Below, one piece after another: positions 26,066-34,258 of a stretch of DNA of 64,000 nt (position 1 is the stretch's first letter; each line of letters starts with the position of its first letter). The notes below the pieces were generated by a model. It saw nothing but the letters and a program-made list of their open reading frames with translations. It did not search any database and was not told the origin of the DNA. The stretch comes from Streptomyces sp. NBC_01304 (GTDB lineage Bacteria; Actinomycetota; Actinomycetes; Streptomycetales; Streptomycetaceae), in NCBI RefSeq assembly GCF_035975855.1, contig NZ_CP109055.1:3038001-3102000 (forward strand). Direction: 5' to 3'. Position numbers and translations under genes: made by a program.

Positions 26066-26988
26066 CACCGGCCGCCCTTCAGGTCCATGGTCCGGTCCAC
26101 CGTGCTGAACTCGCGCCTCTTCGGGCCGACTTCGTTGACGATGGCCAGGTAGGCGTCCTCCAGGTCGGGGGTGACCTGCTGGGCGGTGGCGTACGGCGGC
26201 ACAGGGGCGAGCAGCCGCACCCGTACGCCGCTGCTGGTGCGCACCATCCGGCTCACCAGGTGGCGCTGCTGTACGGCGGCGACATCGGCCGGGTCCACGA
26301 GAACGTCCCACACCCGGCCGGCCACCGCCGCGAGGAGGTCCTCCGGGGAACCCCGGCGCAGCAGCCGCCCCTGGGCGACGACCGCGATGTCGGAGGCGAC
26401 CGACTCCACGTCGGAGACGATGTGGGTGGAGAGCATGACCACGCGGTCGGCGGCCAGATCGCTGAGCAGGTTGCGGAAGCGGACGCGCTCCTCGGGGTCG
26501 AGGCCCGCGGTGGGCTCGTCGACGATGATCACCTGCGGGTCGGCGAGCAGCGCCTGGGCGATGCCGACGCGGCGCATCATGCCGCCGGAGTACTTGCCCA
26601 GGGGGCGCTTGACCGCCTCGGTCAGGTTGACCAGTTCGAGCAGCTCGTCGATGCGGGCGCGGGCCGAGCGGGCGGACAGGCCCTTGGCGGCCGCCAGGTA
26701 GGACAGGAACTCCCGCGAGGTGAGGTTCGGGTAGACCCCGAAGTCCTGCGGCAGATAGCCGAGGGCCCGGCGCAGGACGTCGGGCTCGGCCACCACATCG
26801 GTGCCGTTGAACAGGACCTGGCCGCCGGTGGGCCTGGTGACGGTGGAGGCGATCCGCATCAACGAGGACTTGCCGGCGCCGTTGGGGCCGAGCAGGCCGA
26901 GCATTCCGCTCTCCATGCGCAGGGTCATGCCGTCCACGGCGCGCTTGCCGCCGCGGTAGACCTTGGTGATGTCGATGAGTTCCAGCAT
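26065..26988 (-). CDS. ABC transporter ATP-binding protein
   Basis: 307 residues with one ABC domain: Walker A GPNGAGKSS near residue 38, Q-loop in GYLPQDFGVYPNLT, signature YSGGMMRRVG, Walker B VIIVDEPTAGLD and H-loop STHIVSDVE. The last 80 residues form the accessory domain seen in exporter ATPases of the CcmA/NatA type. ATG 26988 is preceded by AAAGGAG at eight nt; an upstream in-frame start would add an Arg-rich, non-conserved stretch. It overlaps the permease start by one base, so the pair is coupled. Confidence 0.88.
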   Translation of the reverse strand: MLELIDITKVYRGGKRAVDGMTLRMESGMLGLLGPNGAGKSSLMRIASTVTRPTGGQVLFNGTDVVAEPDVLRRALGYLPQDFGVYPNLTSREFLSYLAAAKGLSARSARARIDELLELVNLTEAVKRPLGKYSGGMMRRVGIAQALLADPQVIIVDEPTAGLDPEERVRFRNLLSDLAADRVVMLSTHIVSDVESVASDIAVVAQGRLLRRGSPEDLLAAVAGRVWDVLVDPADVAAVQQRHLVSRMVRTSSGVRVRLLAPVPPYATAQQVTPDLEDAYLAIVNEVGPKRREFSTVDRTMDLKGGR

Positions 26989-27001
26989 GTCGATGGCTCC
27001 T

Positions 27002-27442
27002 TTACGCCCAGGACCGGACGGCGGTGACGGTCCGGGACGGGGCGCCCGCCGCCTGGTTCTTCGCACCCTTGAGGTCAGTGGTCCGGCCGTTGCGCAGCAC
27101 CTTCAGGGACTTGGGCACCTCGACCTTGAAGCGCACATCGCAGTTGGCGAGCTTGCTGCACTTGGCCTGCAGGTCGAGCGTGCCCTCGGCCAGCTCCCAG
27201 GTCGCCTCGTCGTCGGCGCCCCAGCCCACGTCGAACCACCGGGTCACCTGGACGTCGTCACGGTCGGTGGCGACCAGGTCGGTGGGGATGCCGTGGGACC
27301 GGACGTCGAGGGTGCCGCCCCGGAAGGAGAAGCTCTTCGTCTCGGGTTCGGCGTCCTTCGCGCTGGCGCAGCCGGTGACTGTGGCCAGAACGGCCACTGC
27401 GGTGGCGGCCGGCAGGGCGCGGGACCAGTTGCGAGGGAACAC
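27002..27442 (-). CDS. Small lipoprotein of unknown function, first gene of the ABC operon
   Basis: 146 residues. A signal peptide ends in the lipobox VTGC near residue 25. The mature part has beta-strand spacing and one Cys pair (AKCSKLANC) and matches the pattern of DUF4097-like or other wall lipoproteins only loosely. I recognise no family. It lies 13 nt before the ATPase start and is in the same operon, so it may be the extracellular partner or sensor for the exporter. Start GTG 27442 has GGAGG six nt upstream; the frame continues upstream without support. Confidence 0.6.
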   Translation of the reverse strand: MFPRNWSRALPAATAVAVLATVTGCASAKDAEPETKSFSFRGGTLDVRSHGIPTDLVATDRDDVQVTRWFDVGWGADDEATWELAEGTLDLQAKCSKLANCDVRFKVEVPKSLKVLRNGRTTDLKGAKNQAAGAPSRTVTAVRSWA

Positions 27443-27507
27443 GGTGTCCTCCGGGGTGCTTGTCTCTCGTGGGTGAGGACTCGAGACTCGCCTGCCGCGG
27501 CGCTGCG

Positions 27508-27531
27508 GACATCTGCCGTTCGGCAGATATC
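27508..27531. promoter_or_regulatory. Near-perfect 24-bp palindrome before the lipoprotein/ABC operon
   Basis: ATCTGCCG and CGGCAGAT are separated by TT at 27511-27528, and GA/TC pairs extend it outward. It lies 66 bp before the GTG at 27442. The adjacent response regulator could bind it; this is inference. Confidence 0.45.
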
Positions 27532-27567
27532 CGCGCACCAATTCCGCTGTCCGCGCACCAATTCCGC
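27531..27567. repeat. Two 17-bp direct repeats, 20-bp period, before the lipoprotein operon
   Basis: CCGCGCACCAATTCCGC occurs at 27531-27547 and again at 27551-27567 without mismatch. Confidence 0.7.
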
Positions 27568-27586
27568 GTCGGCCCCGGGGGGGTGT

Positions 27587-28822
27587 TCAGCCGGCGGCGT
27601 CGAGCCGCTGCAGCAGGGGGAGAGTGCCGGTGACCTGCCAGCCCGTGCCGTCCGGGCCTGCCTCAAGTGCCCCGCCCAGCAGGGCGAACCGCTCGTCGAG
27701 ACCCGCGAGGCCGGTGCCGCCGCCCTCCCGGTCCTCGACCAGCGGGCTGCTCTGCCCGCCGTCGTCGGTGACCTGGACGCACAGCCGGGCCTCGGCGTCG
27801 CGGCGTGCGCTCACCCGGACCGAAGCCGCGCCCGCCGCATGACGGCGCACGTTCGTCAGCGCTTCGAGGACCAGGGTGTACGCGGTCTCGTCGATCTCCC
27901 GGCGCAACGCGTCCACGAGGGCTTCGTCCAGGTCGAGTCGGGTGGGGATGGAGGTCGATTCCGAGAAGCGGGCCGTGAGGTCGGGCAGATCGACGAGTCC
28001 GTGGACCCGGGTCGGGGCCTGGTCCGGCTCCTTGGCGGCGCTCCCGTGGGCGGGCAGTTGCTCGGCCTGGCGCAGGGTGTCCAGGGTCCGGTCCATCTGG
28101 TCGAGGGCCCGCAGCCCCGACTCCTCGAGGCGGGCGAGGAAGGCGTCGTACTCCTCGGGGGCGTAGGCGGTGGTGCGCGCCGCCTGGACTTCGAGGACCA
28201 TGCCGGTCAGTTCATGGGCGACGAAGTCGTGCAGGACCCGGGCCATGTGCAGCCGCTGGTTCCTGCGGGCATCGAGGACGGCCTGGCGGTTCCGGGTGTC
28301 CGTGCCGCGCAGCCGCATGCCGATGCCGATCGCGCAGATCACCGGCACCAGCGTGAGCACCACCATGAGCAGGGAGCCGTTGGCACCCGACTCGGGATTG
28401 CGCACGGTGAAGCGCAACGGGAGCACCAGCGAGGTGACCGCGAGGAGCGTCGCCGGGAGCACCGGGCGGGATGCACGGCGCACCAGGCGGGCGGTGAGGA
28501 CCAACAGCGCCGCGAACTCGAAGGGCATCCACAGCAGCGTCAGCCCCTGCTGCCCGCGGTAGCCGAGGTCCACCGCGAGGGACACCCCGGCGACCGCGTA
28601 TCCGGCCCGGATCACGGTGACCCGGCCCAGGGGACGGCTCGGGGAGACGCCCTCTGACGGCCAACGCACCAGCGTGGCCAGCACGGCGGCGATCGCGGCA
28701 AGCGCGAGAAGCAGGGCCATGGGCGGGCCGAGGAAGGCGGGAAGTCCCAGCAGGACGAGTGTCAGCCCGCACCAAAGGCCCCGCCGGCGTCCGAAGGTTG
28801 TGTCTCGCATCGTGCCCGTCAT
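27587..28822 (-). CDS. Sensor histidine kinase of the NarL-type two-component family
   Basis: About 411 residues. Four to six membrane helices fill residues 10-150 with short loops, so it senses within or at the membrane. The HisKA_3 dimerisation helix holds the phospho-His in VLHDFVAHELTGM near 195; the N-box is ALTNVRRHA and the G-box is GGGTGLAGLDERF. It should phosphorylate the adjacent response regulator. I prefer ATG 28822, which follows TAGGCT by seven nt with no Shine-Dalgarno, hinting at a leaderless mRNA; starts at 28828 and at GTG 28864 are also in frame. Confidence 0.85.
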   Translation of the reverse strand: MTGTMRDTTFGRRRGLWCGLTLVLLGLPAFLGPPMALLLALAAIAAVLATLVRWPSEGVSPSRPLGRVTVIRAGYAVAGVSLAVDLGYRGQQGLTLLWMPFEFAALLVLTARLVRRASRPVLPATLLAVTSLVLPLRFTVRNPESGANGSLLMVVLTLVPVICAIGIGMRLRGTDTRNRQAVLDARRNQRLHMARVLHDFVAHELTGMVLEVQAARTTAYAPEEYDAFLARLEESGLRALDQMDRTLDTLRQAEQLPAHGSAAKEPDQAPTRVHGLVDLPDLTARFSESTSIPTRLDLDEALVDALRREIDETAYTLVLEALTNVRRHAAGAASVRVSARRDAEARLCVQVTDDGGQSSPLVEDREGGGTGLAGLDERFALLGGALEAGPDGTGWQVTGTLPLLQRLDAAG

Positions 28823-28867
28823 GCGCATCAGCCTAGGAAGTCGGGTCCGGGGCGGCAGGTGCACGGG

Positions 28868-29551
28868 TCAATGCGCGGTGGCGTACCCCATCTCCCAGGC
28901 GCGGACGGCGATGCCGACCCGGTTGCGTACGCCGAACTTGCGCTGAATGCTCGCGACATGCGTCTTGACGGTGCCCGGCGAAATGAACATCTCGCCCGCG
29001 ATGTCGGCGTTGGTCAGGCCTTCGGCCACCTTGGCGGCGATCTCGATCTCCCGCTTGGTGAGCGGCTCGACCATCGCCGGCCGGCCCGAACCCGCGCCCG
29101 AACCCGCGCCGGAGGCAGCGCCGTTGCCGGTGACGTGGCGCAGCAGCCGGACCGTGATCGAGGGACTGATCAGGCTGTCCCCCGCCATGGCCGCCCGGAC
29201 CGCCTCCACGAGGAGCGCGGGCCCCGAGCGCTTGAGCAGGAAGCCCGATGCGCCGTAGCGCAGCGCCGGATAGACATACTCGTCCAGATCGAAGGTCGTC
29301 ACGATGACGACCTTCGTGGCGAGGCCGGAGCCGGGAGCGAGCAGACTGCGGGTGACCTCCAGGCCGTCCATCCGGGGCATGCGCACATCCATGAGGGCGA
29401 CATCCGGCCGCAGCAGGCGGGCCTGTTCCAGTGCGGCCACGCCGTCGGCGGCCTCACCGATCACTTCGATGTCCGCTTGGCTCTCGAGGATGCGCCGCAT
29501 GGCCCGGCGCACCATCTCCTGGTCATCCACCATCAGCACACGAATCGTCAC
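28868..29551 (-). CDS. NarL/FixJ-type response regulator
   Basis: 227 residues. The receiver domain has the acidic pocket (DD at 9-10), the phospho-Asp in LMDVRMP near residue 54, Thr in VTTFD and Lys in FLLKRSG. A Gly/Ala/Ser-rich linker (GAASGAGSGAGSG) leads to a LuxR-type HTH with LTKREIEIAAKVAEGLTNADIA and VKTHVASIQRKFGVRNR. It is the partner of the downstream kinase (4-42 nt apart, depending on kinase start) and probably controls the neighbouring ABC operon. The start is GTG 29551, directly after a 16-bp tandem repeat. Confidence 0.9.
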   Translation of the reverse strand: MTIRVLMVDDQEMVRRAMRRILESQADIEVIGEAADGVAALEQARLLRPDVALMDVRMPRMDGLEVTRSLLAPGSGLATKVVIVTTFDLDEYVYPALRYGASGFLLKRSGPALLVEAVRAAMAGDSLISPSITVRLLRHVTGNGAASGAGSGAGSGRPAMVEPLTKREIEIAAKVAEGLTNADIAGEMFISPGTVKTHVASIQRKFGVRNRVGIAVRAWEMGYATAH

Positions 29552-29554
29552 AGC

Positions 29555-29586
29555 CGGGCATTCTTCCAGTCGGGCATTCTTCCAGC
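29555..29586. repeat. Two tandem 16-bp repeats at the response-regulator start
   Basis: The unit CGGGCATTCTTCCAG plus one base repeats at 29555-29570 and 29571-29586. It lies four nt from the GTG start and contains the only GGAAG-like ribosome site (minus strand), so copy number could change expression. Confidence 0.6.
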
Positions 29587-29701
29587 CGGTCGGGGCGGGG
29601 AGGCCGGGCCGGGCCCGGTAGTCACGCGCCTGCGTTCTCCACCGCGCGGAGCAGCCGGCGGGCCACGGTGCGGGCGCCGATACCCCTGCTGACGTGCTCC
29701 G

Positions 29702-31777
29702 TTACCCCTGCTCGCTGTCCTGAGCATGTGTCACCTGGTGCAGCCGCAGGGCGAATTGGAGTTCCAGGGCGCGCTCGTGACTCTGCCAGTCGTCGCCGAG
29801 GAGGCGGCCGATCCGGTCCAGGCGCTGTACGACGGTGTTGATGTGCACGTGCAGCGCCTGCCGGGCCCTGGCCTGGTTCATGCCGCAAGCGAAGTAGACC
29901 CGCAAGGTCTCGACGAGGGTGGTGCGGCGTCTGGTGTCGTAGTCCAGGAGCGGGCCGAGGGTGCGCCGGACGTAGTCGGCCAGGTCGGTGTCCTCGCCGA
30001 GGAGCAGGCCCAGGAAGCCGAGGTCGGCCAGGGCCGCACCTCGCCCGGTCTGCCCGAGTGCGCGCAGCGCGGACAGGCAGCGCACGGCTTCGGCGTGCGC
30101 GTGGGCGAGGTCGGCCGGGCCGGTGGCCGGGCCCGCGGCGCCGACGGTGACGGGGGTCCCGGTGGCCTGGGCGAGCTCGGTGGCAAGGGCCTGTGCGGTG
30201 GCGGTGACGTGCTCGCCCGGGGTGATGACGACGACGCGGTCGTGGTGCAGTCCGGAAAGGCCGCTTCTGCCGCGGGCGCCGCGCGCCGCCGCCTGGAGCA
30301 GCTGCCGGCGGGGAGCGGTGTCGCTGTGCGCGAGGAACACCGCGTGCGGCAGCGTGAGGTTCACCCCAAGTCTGCGGGCCCTGGCGGTGAGCCCGCTCGG
30401 GTTCGCGGTGGCGGTGAGGACGTCGCCGAGCAGTTCACCGCGTACGCGGTCCTCGGCCTCGGCGACCGAGCGGCGCAGCAGCAACAGCAGCGCGGTGACC
30501 ACACCGGCCCGCTCGAACAGCCGCCGGTCGGCCTCGCTCAGATCGGCACGCCCGGTCAGCGCGATGCTGCCGAGCAGCTCGGGCCCGGCGAGCACGGCAC
30601 ACACCCAGGTGCCGTTGAGCGGAACGGCCCGGCCGCTGGAGCGGGAGGCGGCGACGGCTCGGGCGAGGGGGTGCCTCACCGGCGTCCGTGGCGGTTCCGA
30701 ACTGCGGCTTCGCCGCGGGGCCTGCGTCGGCTGCGAGGGGGGTACCTCCGGCCGAAGGCTGGGGGCGGGCGCCGGGGGGCGTGGGTCGGTGGAGTCCGGG
30801 GAGGCACCCCCTGGCGAAGGCCCTGGTTCGGCGTCGACGCGGGCGAGTTCGATGCCGTCCGCGTCGTGGATGACCGTGCCGCCCTGCAGGACGGCGCCGA
30901 TGGCGGTGGCGATCTCGGTGAAGTCGCCGCCGCGCAGCACCAGATCGGTCAGGCGGTCGTGGGCCTCCTCCGCGCGGCGCATCGCCTGGCTGTGGGCCCG
31001 GATCGTCCGGGAGGCGGCGTTGAGGTCGACGAGTGCGGCCCGGGTCTCCTCCATCATGCGCGCGCTGTCGATGGCGATGGCCGCGTGGTCGGCGAGGGAG
31101 GAGAGCAGCGCCACCTCGTCCGGGGCGAAGTCCCGGGCCGTGCGGTCGGCCGCGTACAGCACACCGATCACGACGGTGCCCTGCCGCAGCGGCACGCCGA
31201 GGATCGCGCGCAGGCCCTCTTCCAGTACGGCGCTGTCGATGGGGATGGTGTGCCGGAAGCGGGGGTCGCTCGGGTAGTCGCCGGTGGCATACGGCCGTGC
31301 GGTCTGCGCGACGAGCCCGCCGAGGCCCTCGCCCATGCCGAGGCGCACCTGCTGGAAGGCGGCGGACACCGAGCCGTCGGTGACCCGCATGTAAGTGTCC
31401 TTGGCCGCCTCGTCGTTGAGGGACAGATAGGCGACGTCGGTACGCAGCAGAAGTCGCGCCCGGTGCACGATGGCCCGCAGCACGGCGTCCACGTCACGCA
31501 GCGCGGCGAGGTCGCCGGCCGTGTCGAACAGCGCGGTCAACTCCGTCTCGCGGCGGCGGTGTTCGCTCATGGTGCGGCGGATCTGCAGGGCCGTGTCGGT
31601 CGCCTCGTCGATGGCCGCCAGTTCGCCGACGCCCGCCCCGCGTGCCCGCGCCGCCGTGGCGGGCCGGGCGAAGTCCTCGGCAGGGGCGTTGTCGGCAAGC
31701 AGGTTCAGCAGGTTGAGCAGCTCCCGCGACGCATTGTGTGCCGGGGTCCGGTCCCCGACCGGATGTGGGTTCGGCAC
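29702..31777 (-). CDS. PucR/CdaR-type regulator with a GAF domain
   Basis: 691 residues. A helix-rich N-terminus (about 1-75) leads to a GAF domain (about 80-245: AYLSLNDEAAKDTYMRVT, ILGVPLRQGTVVIGVLYAADR). A PucR-like GGDEF-related region then runs to about 600. The C-terminal HTH_30 (about 625-680) has the pattern FACGMNQARARQALHVHINTVVQRLDRI. A low-complexity Pro/Ser/Arg segment near residues 312-367 is coded by hairpin-forming repeats and splits the middle region. The GTG start is preceded by GGAGGTGA. Members usually activate nearby catabolic genes, here the 3-hydroxybutyrate genes directly upstream. Confidence 0.8.
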   Translation of the reverse strand: MPNPHPVGDRTPAHNASRELLNLLNLLADNAPAEDFARPATAARARGAGVGELAAIDEATDTALQIRRTMSEHRRRETELTALFDTAGDLAALRDVDAVLRAIVHRARLLLRTDVAYLSLNDEAAKDTYMRVTDGSVSAAFQQVRLGMGEGLGGLVAQTARPYATGDYPSDPRFRHTIPIDSAVLEEGLRAILGVPLRQGTVVIGVLYAADRTARDFAPDEVALLSSLADHAAIAIDSARMMEETRAALVDLNAASRTIRAHSQAMRRAEEAHDRLTDLVLRGGDFTEIATAIGAVLQGGTVIHDADGIELARVDAEPGPSPGGASPDSTDPRPPAPAPSLRPEVPPSQPTQAPRRSRSSEPPRTPVRHPLARAVAASRSSGRAVPLNGTWVCAVLAGPELLGSIALTGRADLSEADRRLFERAGVVTALLLLLRRSVAEAEDRVRGELLGDVLTATANPSGLTARARRLGVNLTLPHAVFLAHSDTAPRRQLLQAAARGARGRSGLSGLHHDRVVVITPGEHVTATAQALATELAQATGTPVTVGAAGPATGPADLAHAHAEAVRCLSALRALGQTGRGAALADLGFLGLLLGEDTDLADYVRRTLGPLLDYDTRRRTTLVETLRVYFACGMNQARARQALHVHINTVVQRLDRIGRLLGDDWQSHERALELQFALRLHQVTHAQDSEQG
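30697..30826. repeat. Intergenic-type hairpin repeats inside the PucR-like coding frame
   Basis: The core at 30737-30765 reads GGGGGGTACCTCC then GGCCGAAGGCTGGGGG, a form I recognise from Streptomyces intergenic repeats. A weaker copy lies at 30797-30826 and a GCGGC-TTC-GCCGC hairpin near 30704-30716. All are translated in frame as the low-complexity linker. Confidence 0.6.
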
Positions 31778-31803
31778 AGGGCATCACCTCCAGGGTGGTC
31801 CGG

Positions 31804-31837
31804 CTCGCCATGGCGTCGTCCCGTACGCCATGGCGAG
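31804..31837. promoter_or_regulatory. 12-bp inverted repeat between MHS transporter and regulator genes
   Basis: CTCGCCATGGCG (31804-31815) and CGCCATGGCGAG (31826-31837) flank 10 nt. Each arm holds its own palindrome GCCATGGC. It may be the operator of the regulator gene (start at 31777) or the terminator of the transporter gene (stop at 31869). Confidence 0.5.
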
Positions 31838-31868
31838 CAGGTGGTGCGTTGGCGCTTGGCGCGGAGCG

Positions 31869-33245
31869 TCAGGTTCCGATCTTCGCCGAGGCGGCGCCCA
31901 CCGACGCGTCGGCGGGGGCGGCACGGCGCCGGGTGAGGCTGCGGCCCCGGGTCTCCTTGGCCACGAACACGGCCACCGTGGTGATCACCACCGTGACGCA
32001 GAGGTAGAGGGAGACCGGGGTGGCGGAGCCGTAGTCCTTGAGCAGTTCGACGGCGACGATCGGGGCGAGCGCGCCGCCGATGATGGACGCCAGCTGCGAG
32101 CCCATGGAGGCACCCGAGTAGCGGACCTCGGTGTCGAACATCTCCGAGATGAAGGCCGCCTGCGGCCCGTACATCGCGCCGTGCAGCAGCAGTCCCACGG
32201 TGACCGCGAGGGTGATCACCGCGAAGGACTTGGAATCGAGCAGCGCGAAGAAGGCGAACGCCCACGCCGCCATGCCGATCGAGCCGATCAGCGTCACCGG
32301 ACGCCTGCCGATCCGGTCGGACAGCGCACCCCAGGCCGGGATGGTGACGAAGTGCACCGCGGAGCCGATCAGTACCGCGTTCAGGGCGGTGCTCTTGGGC
32401 AGTTCCAGATGGGTGGTGACGTACACCAGGAGGAACGCGGTGAGGATGTAGTACGAGACGTTCTCGCCGAGCCGGGTGCCGATCGCCGTCAGTACGCCGC
32501 GCCAGTTGTGCCGGAACACCTCGACGATCGGTGTCTGCTCCTTGACGCCCGCCGCCGCCTTCTCCTCGGCCTTGGCCTGGGCTTTGGCCTGGGCCTCCAG
32601 GAAGACCGGGGACTCCGACACCGATACGCGTATCCACAGCCCGATCACGACGAGCACCCCGGAGAGCAGGAACGGGACGCGCCAGCCCCAGGCCAGGAAG
32701 GTCTCCTCCGACTGGACGGCCGCGAGGAGCGCGAGTACGCCGGTGGCCAGCATGTTTCCGCCCGGGGCGCCGGCCTGCGGCCAGGAGGCCCAGAAGCCGC
32801 GGTGCTCGTCGCCGCCGTGCTCGGAGACGATCAGCACCGCACCGCCCCATTCCCCGCCGAGGGCGAAGCCCTGGATCAGGCGGAGCACCGTGAGCAGGAC
32901 CGGGGCGCCCACGCCGATCGAGGAGTGGGTGGGCAGCAGGCCCATGGCGAAGGTCGCGCCGCCCATCATCATCAGGCTGAGCACGAGCAGCTTCTTGCGG
33001 CCGATCCGGTCTCCGAAGTGGCCGAAGACGAGCCCGCCGAGCGGCCGGGCGGCGAAGCCGATGGCGTAGGTGAGGAAGGCGAGCAGCGTACCGACCAAGG
33101 GGTCGCTGTCCGGGAAGAACAGGGTGTTGAAGACGAGCGCGGCCGCGGAGCCGTAGAGGAAGAAGTCGTACCACTCGATGGTGGTGCCGATCAGGCTGGC
33201 GGCGACGATGCGGCCGAGACCGCCCGGGGTGCGCTGGTTGGCCAT
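31869..33245 (-). CDS. MHS-family MFS transporter, candidate 3-hydroxybutyrate/organic-acid permease
   Basis: 458 residues and 12 predicted helices. The metabolite:proton symporter (MHS) signature is clear: SLIGTTIEWYDFFLYGSAAAL at the N-terminus, then FGHFGDRIGRKK and RLIQGFALGGEWGGAVLI. A charged, Ala/Lys-rich cytoplasmic loop (about 225-250) separates the halves. Family members import small organic acids. The gene follows 3-hydroxybutyrate dehydrogenase and precedes the regulator, so uptake of 3-hydroxybutyrate is a fair inference. The ATG at 33245 begins MANQRTPGG; the open frame upstream of it overlaps the dehydrogenase gene. Confidence 0.85.
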   Translation of the reverse strand: MANQRTPGGLGRIVAASLIGTTIEWYDFFLYGSAAALVFNTLFFPDSDPLVGTLLAFLTYAIGFAARPLGGLVFGHFGDRIGRKKLLVLSLMMMGGATFAMGLLPTHSSIGVGAPVLLTVLRLIQGFALGGEWGGAVLIVSEHGGDEHRGFWASWPQAGAPGGNMLATGVLALLAAVQSEETFLAWGWRVPFLLSGVLVVIGLWIRVSVSESPVFLEAQAKAQAKAEEKAAAGVKEQTPIVEVFRHNWRGVLTAIGTRLGENVSYYILTAFLLVYVTTHLELPKSTALNAVLIGSAVHFVTIPAWGALSDRIGRRPVTLIGSIGMAAWAFAFFALLDSKSFAVITLAVTVGLLLHGAMYGPQAAFISEMFDTEVRYSGASMGSQLASIIGGALAPIVAVELLKDYGSATPVSLYLCVTVVITTVAVFVAKETRGRSLTRRRAAPADASVGAASAKIGT

Positions 33246-33346
33246 GGTGGGTTCACCGTTTCTCGAAGCGAACGGGAGCGGGAGGGGGGAAGGGGGAAGC
33301 GAGCGGAGAGCGAGAAAGGAGCAAGTGGGGAAGCAGGCGGGGAGTT

Positions 33347-34108
33347 TCAGCCGGCGGTCCAGCCTCCGTCCAGGGGCAGCGAGGCGCCGGTGACGAAGCC
33401 GCTGTGCGGGCCGCACAGCCACAGCGCGGCGGCCGCGACCTCGTGCGGTTCGATGAGCCGCTTGACGGCGGAGTTCTTCAGCAGCACATCGGAGATCACC
33501 TCGTCGGGGTCGATGCCGTGCACCTCGGCCTGGGCGGCGATCTGCCGCTCGACCAACGGGGTGCGTACGTAGGCGGGGTTGAGGCAGTTGCTGGTCACGC
33601 CGTGCGTCGCGCCCTCCAGGGCGGTGACCTTGCTCAGCCCCTCCAGGGCGTGCTTCGCGGTGACGTAGGCGGACTTGAAGGCGCTGGCCCGCAGGCCGTG
33701 CACGCTGGAGACGTTGACCACGCGACCCCACCCCTGGGCATACATGTGCGGCAGGGTCTGCTTCAGGAGCAGGAAGGGCGCGGTGACCATCACCTTCTGG
33801 ATCAGGTCGAACCGCTCGGCGGGGAACTCCTCGATGGGCGCGACGTGTTGGAGCCCGGCGTTGTTGACCAGGATGTCGATCCCGGTGGGCAGGGCCCCGA
33901 TCGCCGCGGTGTCGGCGAGGTCCGTGTGATGTGCCGTGCCGCCGATGTCGGCGGCCACGATCTTGGCCGAATCCGCGTCCAGGTCCACCACGTGCACCGC
34001 CGCCCCCGCGGCGGCCAGGGCCGTCGCGCAGGCTCGCCCGATGCCGCTGCCGGCACCGGTCACCAGGGCTGTGCGACCTGTCAGGTCGCGTGTGTATCCG
34101 CTTGTCAT
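33347..34108 (-). CDS. bdhA: 3-hydroxybutyrate dehydrogenase (short-chain dehydrogenase)
   Basis: About 253 residues of classical SDR. The NAD site is TGAGSGIG near residue 14, followed by VDLDADS for NAD preference, then NNAG and the catalytic S-x12-Y-x3-K set in NVSSVHGLRASAFKSAYVTAK. The C-terminal stretch from NPAYVRTPLVERQI to the end LDGGWTAG matches the 3-hydroxybutyrate dehydrogenase group. It should oxidise (R)-3-hydroxybutyrate to acetoacetate, the substrate of the CoA-transferase genes in the same region. I take ATG 34108; an ATG at 34129 is also in frame and neither has a strong ribosome site. Confidence 0.88.
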   Translation of the reverse strand: MTSGYTRDLTGRTALVTGAGSGIGRACATALAAAGAAVHVVDLDADSAKIVAADIGGTAHHTDLADTAAIGALPTGIDILVNNAGLQHVAPIEEFPAERFDLIQKVMVTAPFLLLKQTLPHMYAQGWGRVVNVSSVHGLRASAFKSAYVTAKHALEGLSKVTALEGATHGVTSNCLNPAYVRTPLVERQIAAQAEVHGIDPDEVISDVLLKNSAVKRLIEPHEVAAAALWLCGPHSGFVTGASLPLDGGWTAG

Positions 34109-34144
34109 GGCCGGAAACGTAAGGGGCATCCAACGGCTGGACCC

Positions 34145-34163
34145 ATGTGTGTGAACAACACAT
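34145..34163. promoter_or_regulatory. Palindromic ATGTGT/ACACAT box before bdhA
   Basis: ATGTGT and ACACAT flank a 7-nt spacer, 37 bp upstream of the bdhA start. The left flank GGACCCATGTGT matches GGATCCATGTGT at 37306-37317 before the CoA-transferase genes. Confidence 0.45.
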
Positions 34164-34176
34164 TGAGAGGGAAGAT

Positions 34177-34212
34177 TGTGGCGCCGACCGACACACGTCG
34201 GTCGGCGCCACA
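34177..34212. terminator. 16-bp perfect terminator after the PHB depolymerase gene
   Basis: TGTGGCGCCGACCGAC (34177-34192) and its exact complement (34197-34212) enclose the tetraloop ACAC. Confidence 0.75.
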
Positions 34213-34258
34213 GCCAGGCCAGCCAGGCCAGTCGGGCCAGTCAGGCCAGTCGGGTCAG
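34211..34258 (-). repeat. Five tandem 9-bp repeats ending at the depolymerase stop codon
   Basis: Units of the form CAG(C/T)C(A/G)GG(C/T) run from 34211 to 34255, where the TGA of the depolymerase begins (34255-34257). If the stop were read through, the array would add a repeated Pro-Asp/Gly-Trp tail in frame. Confidence 0.75.
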
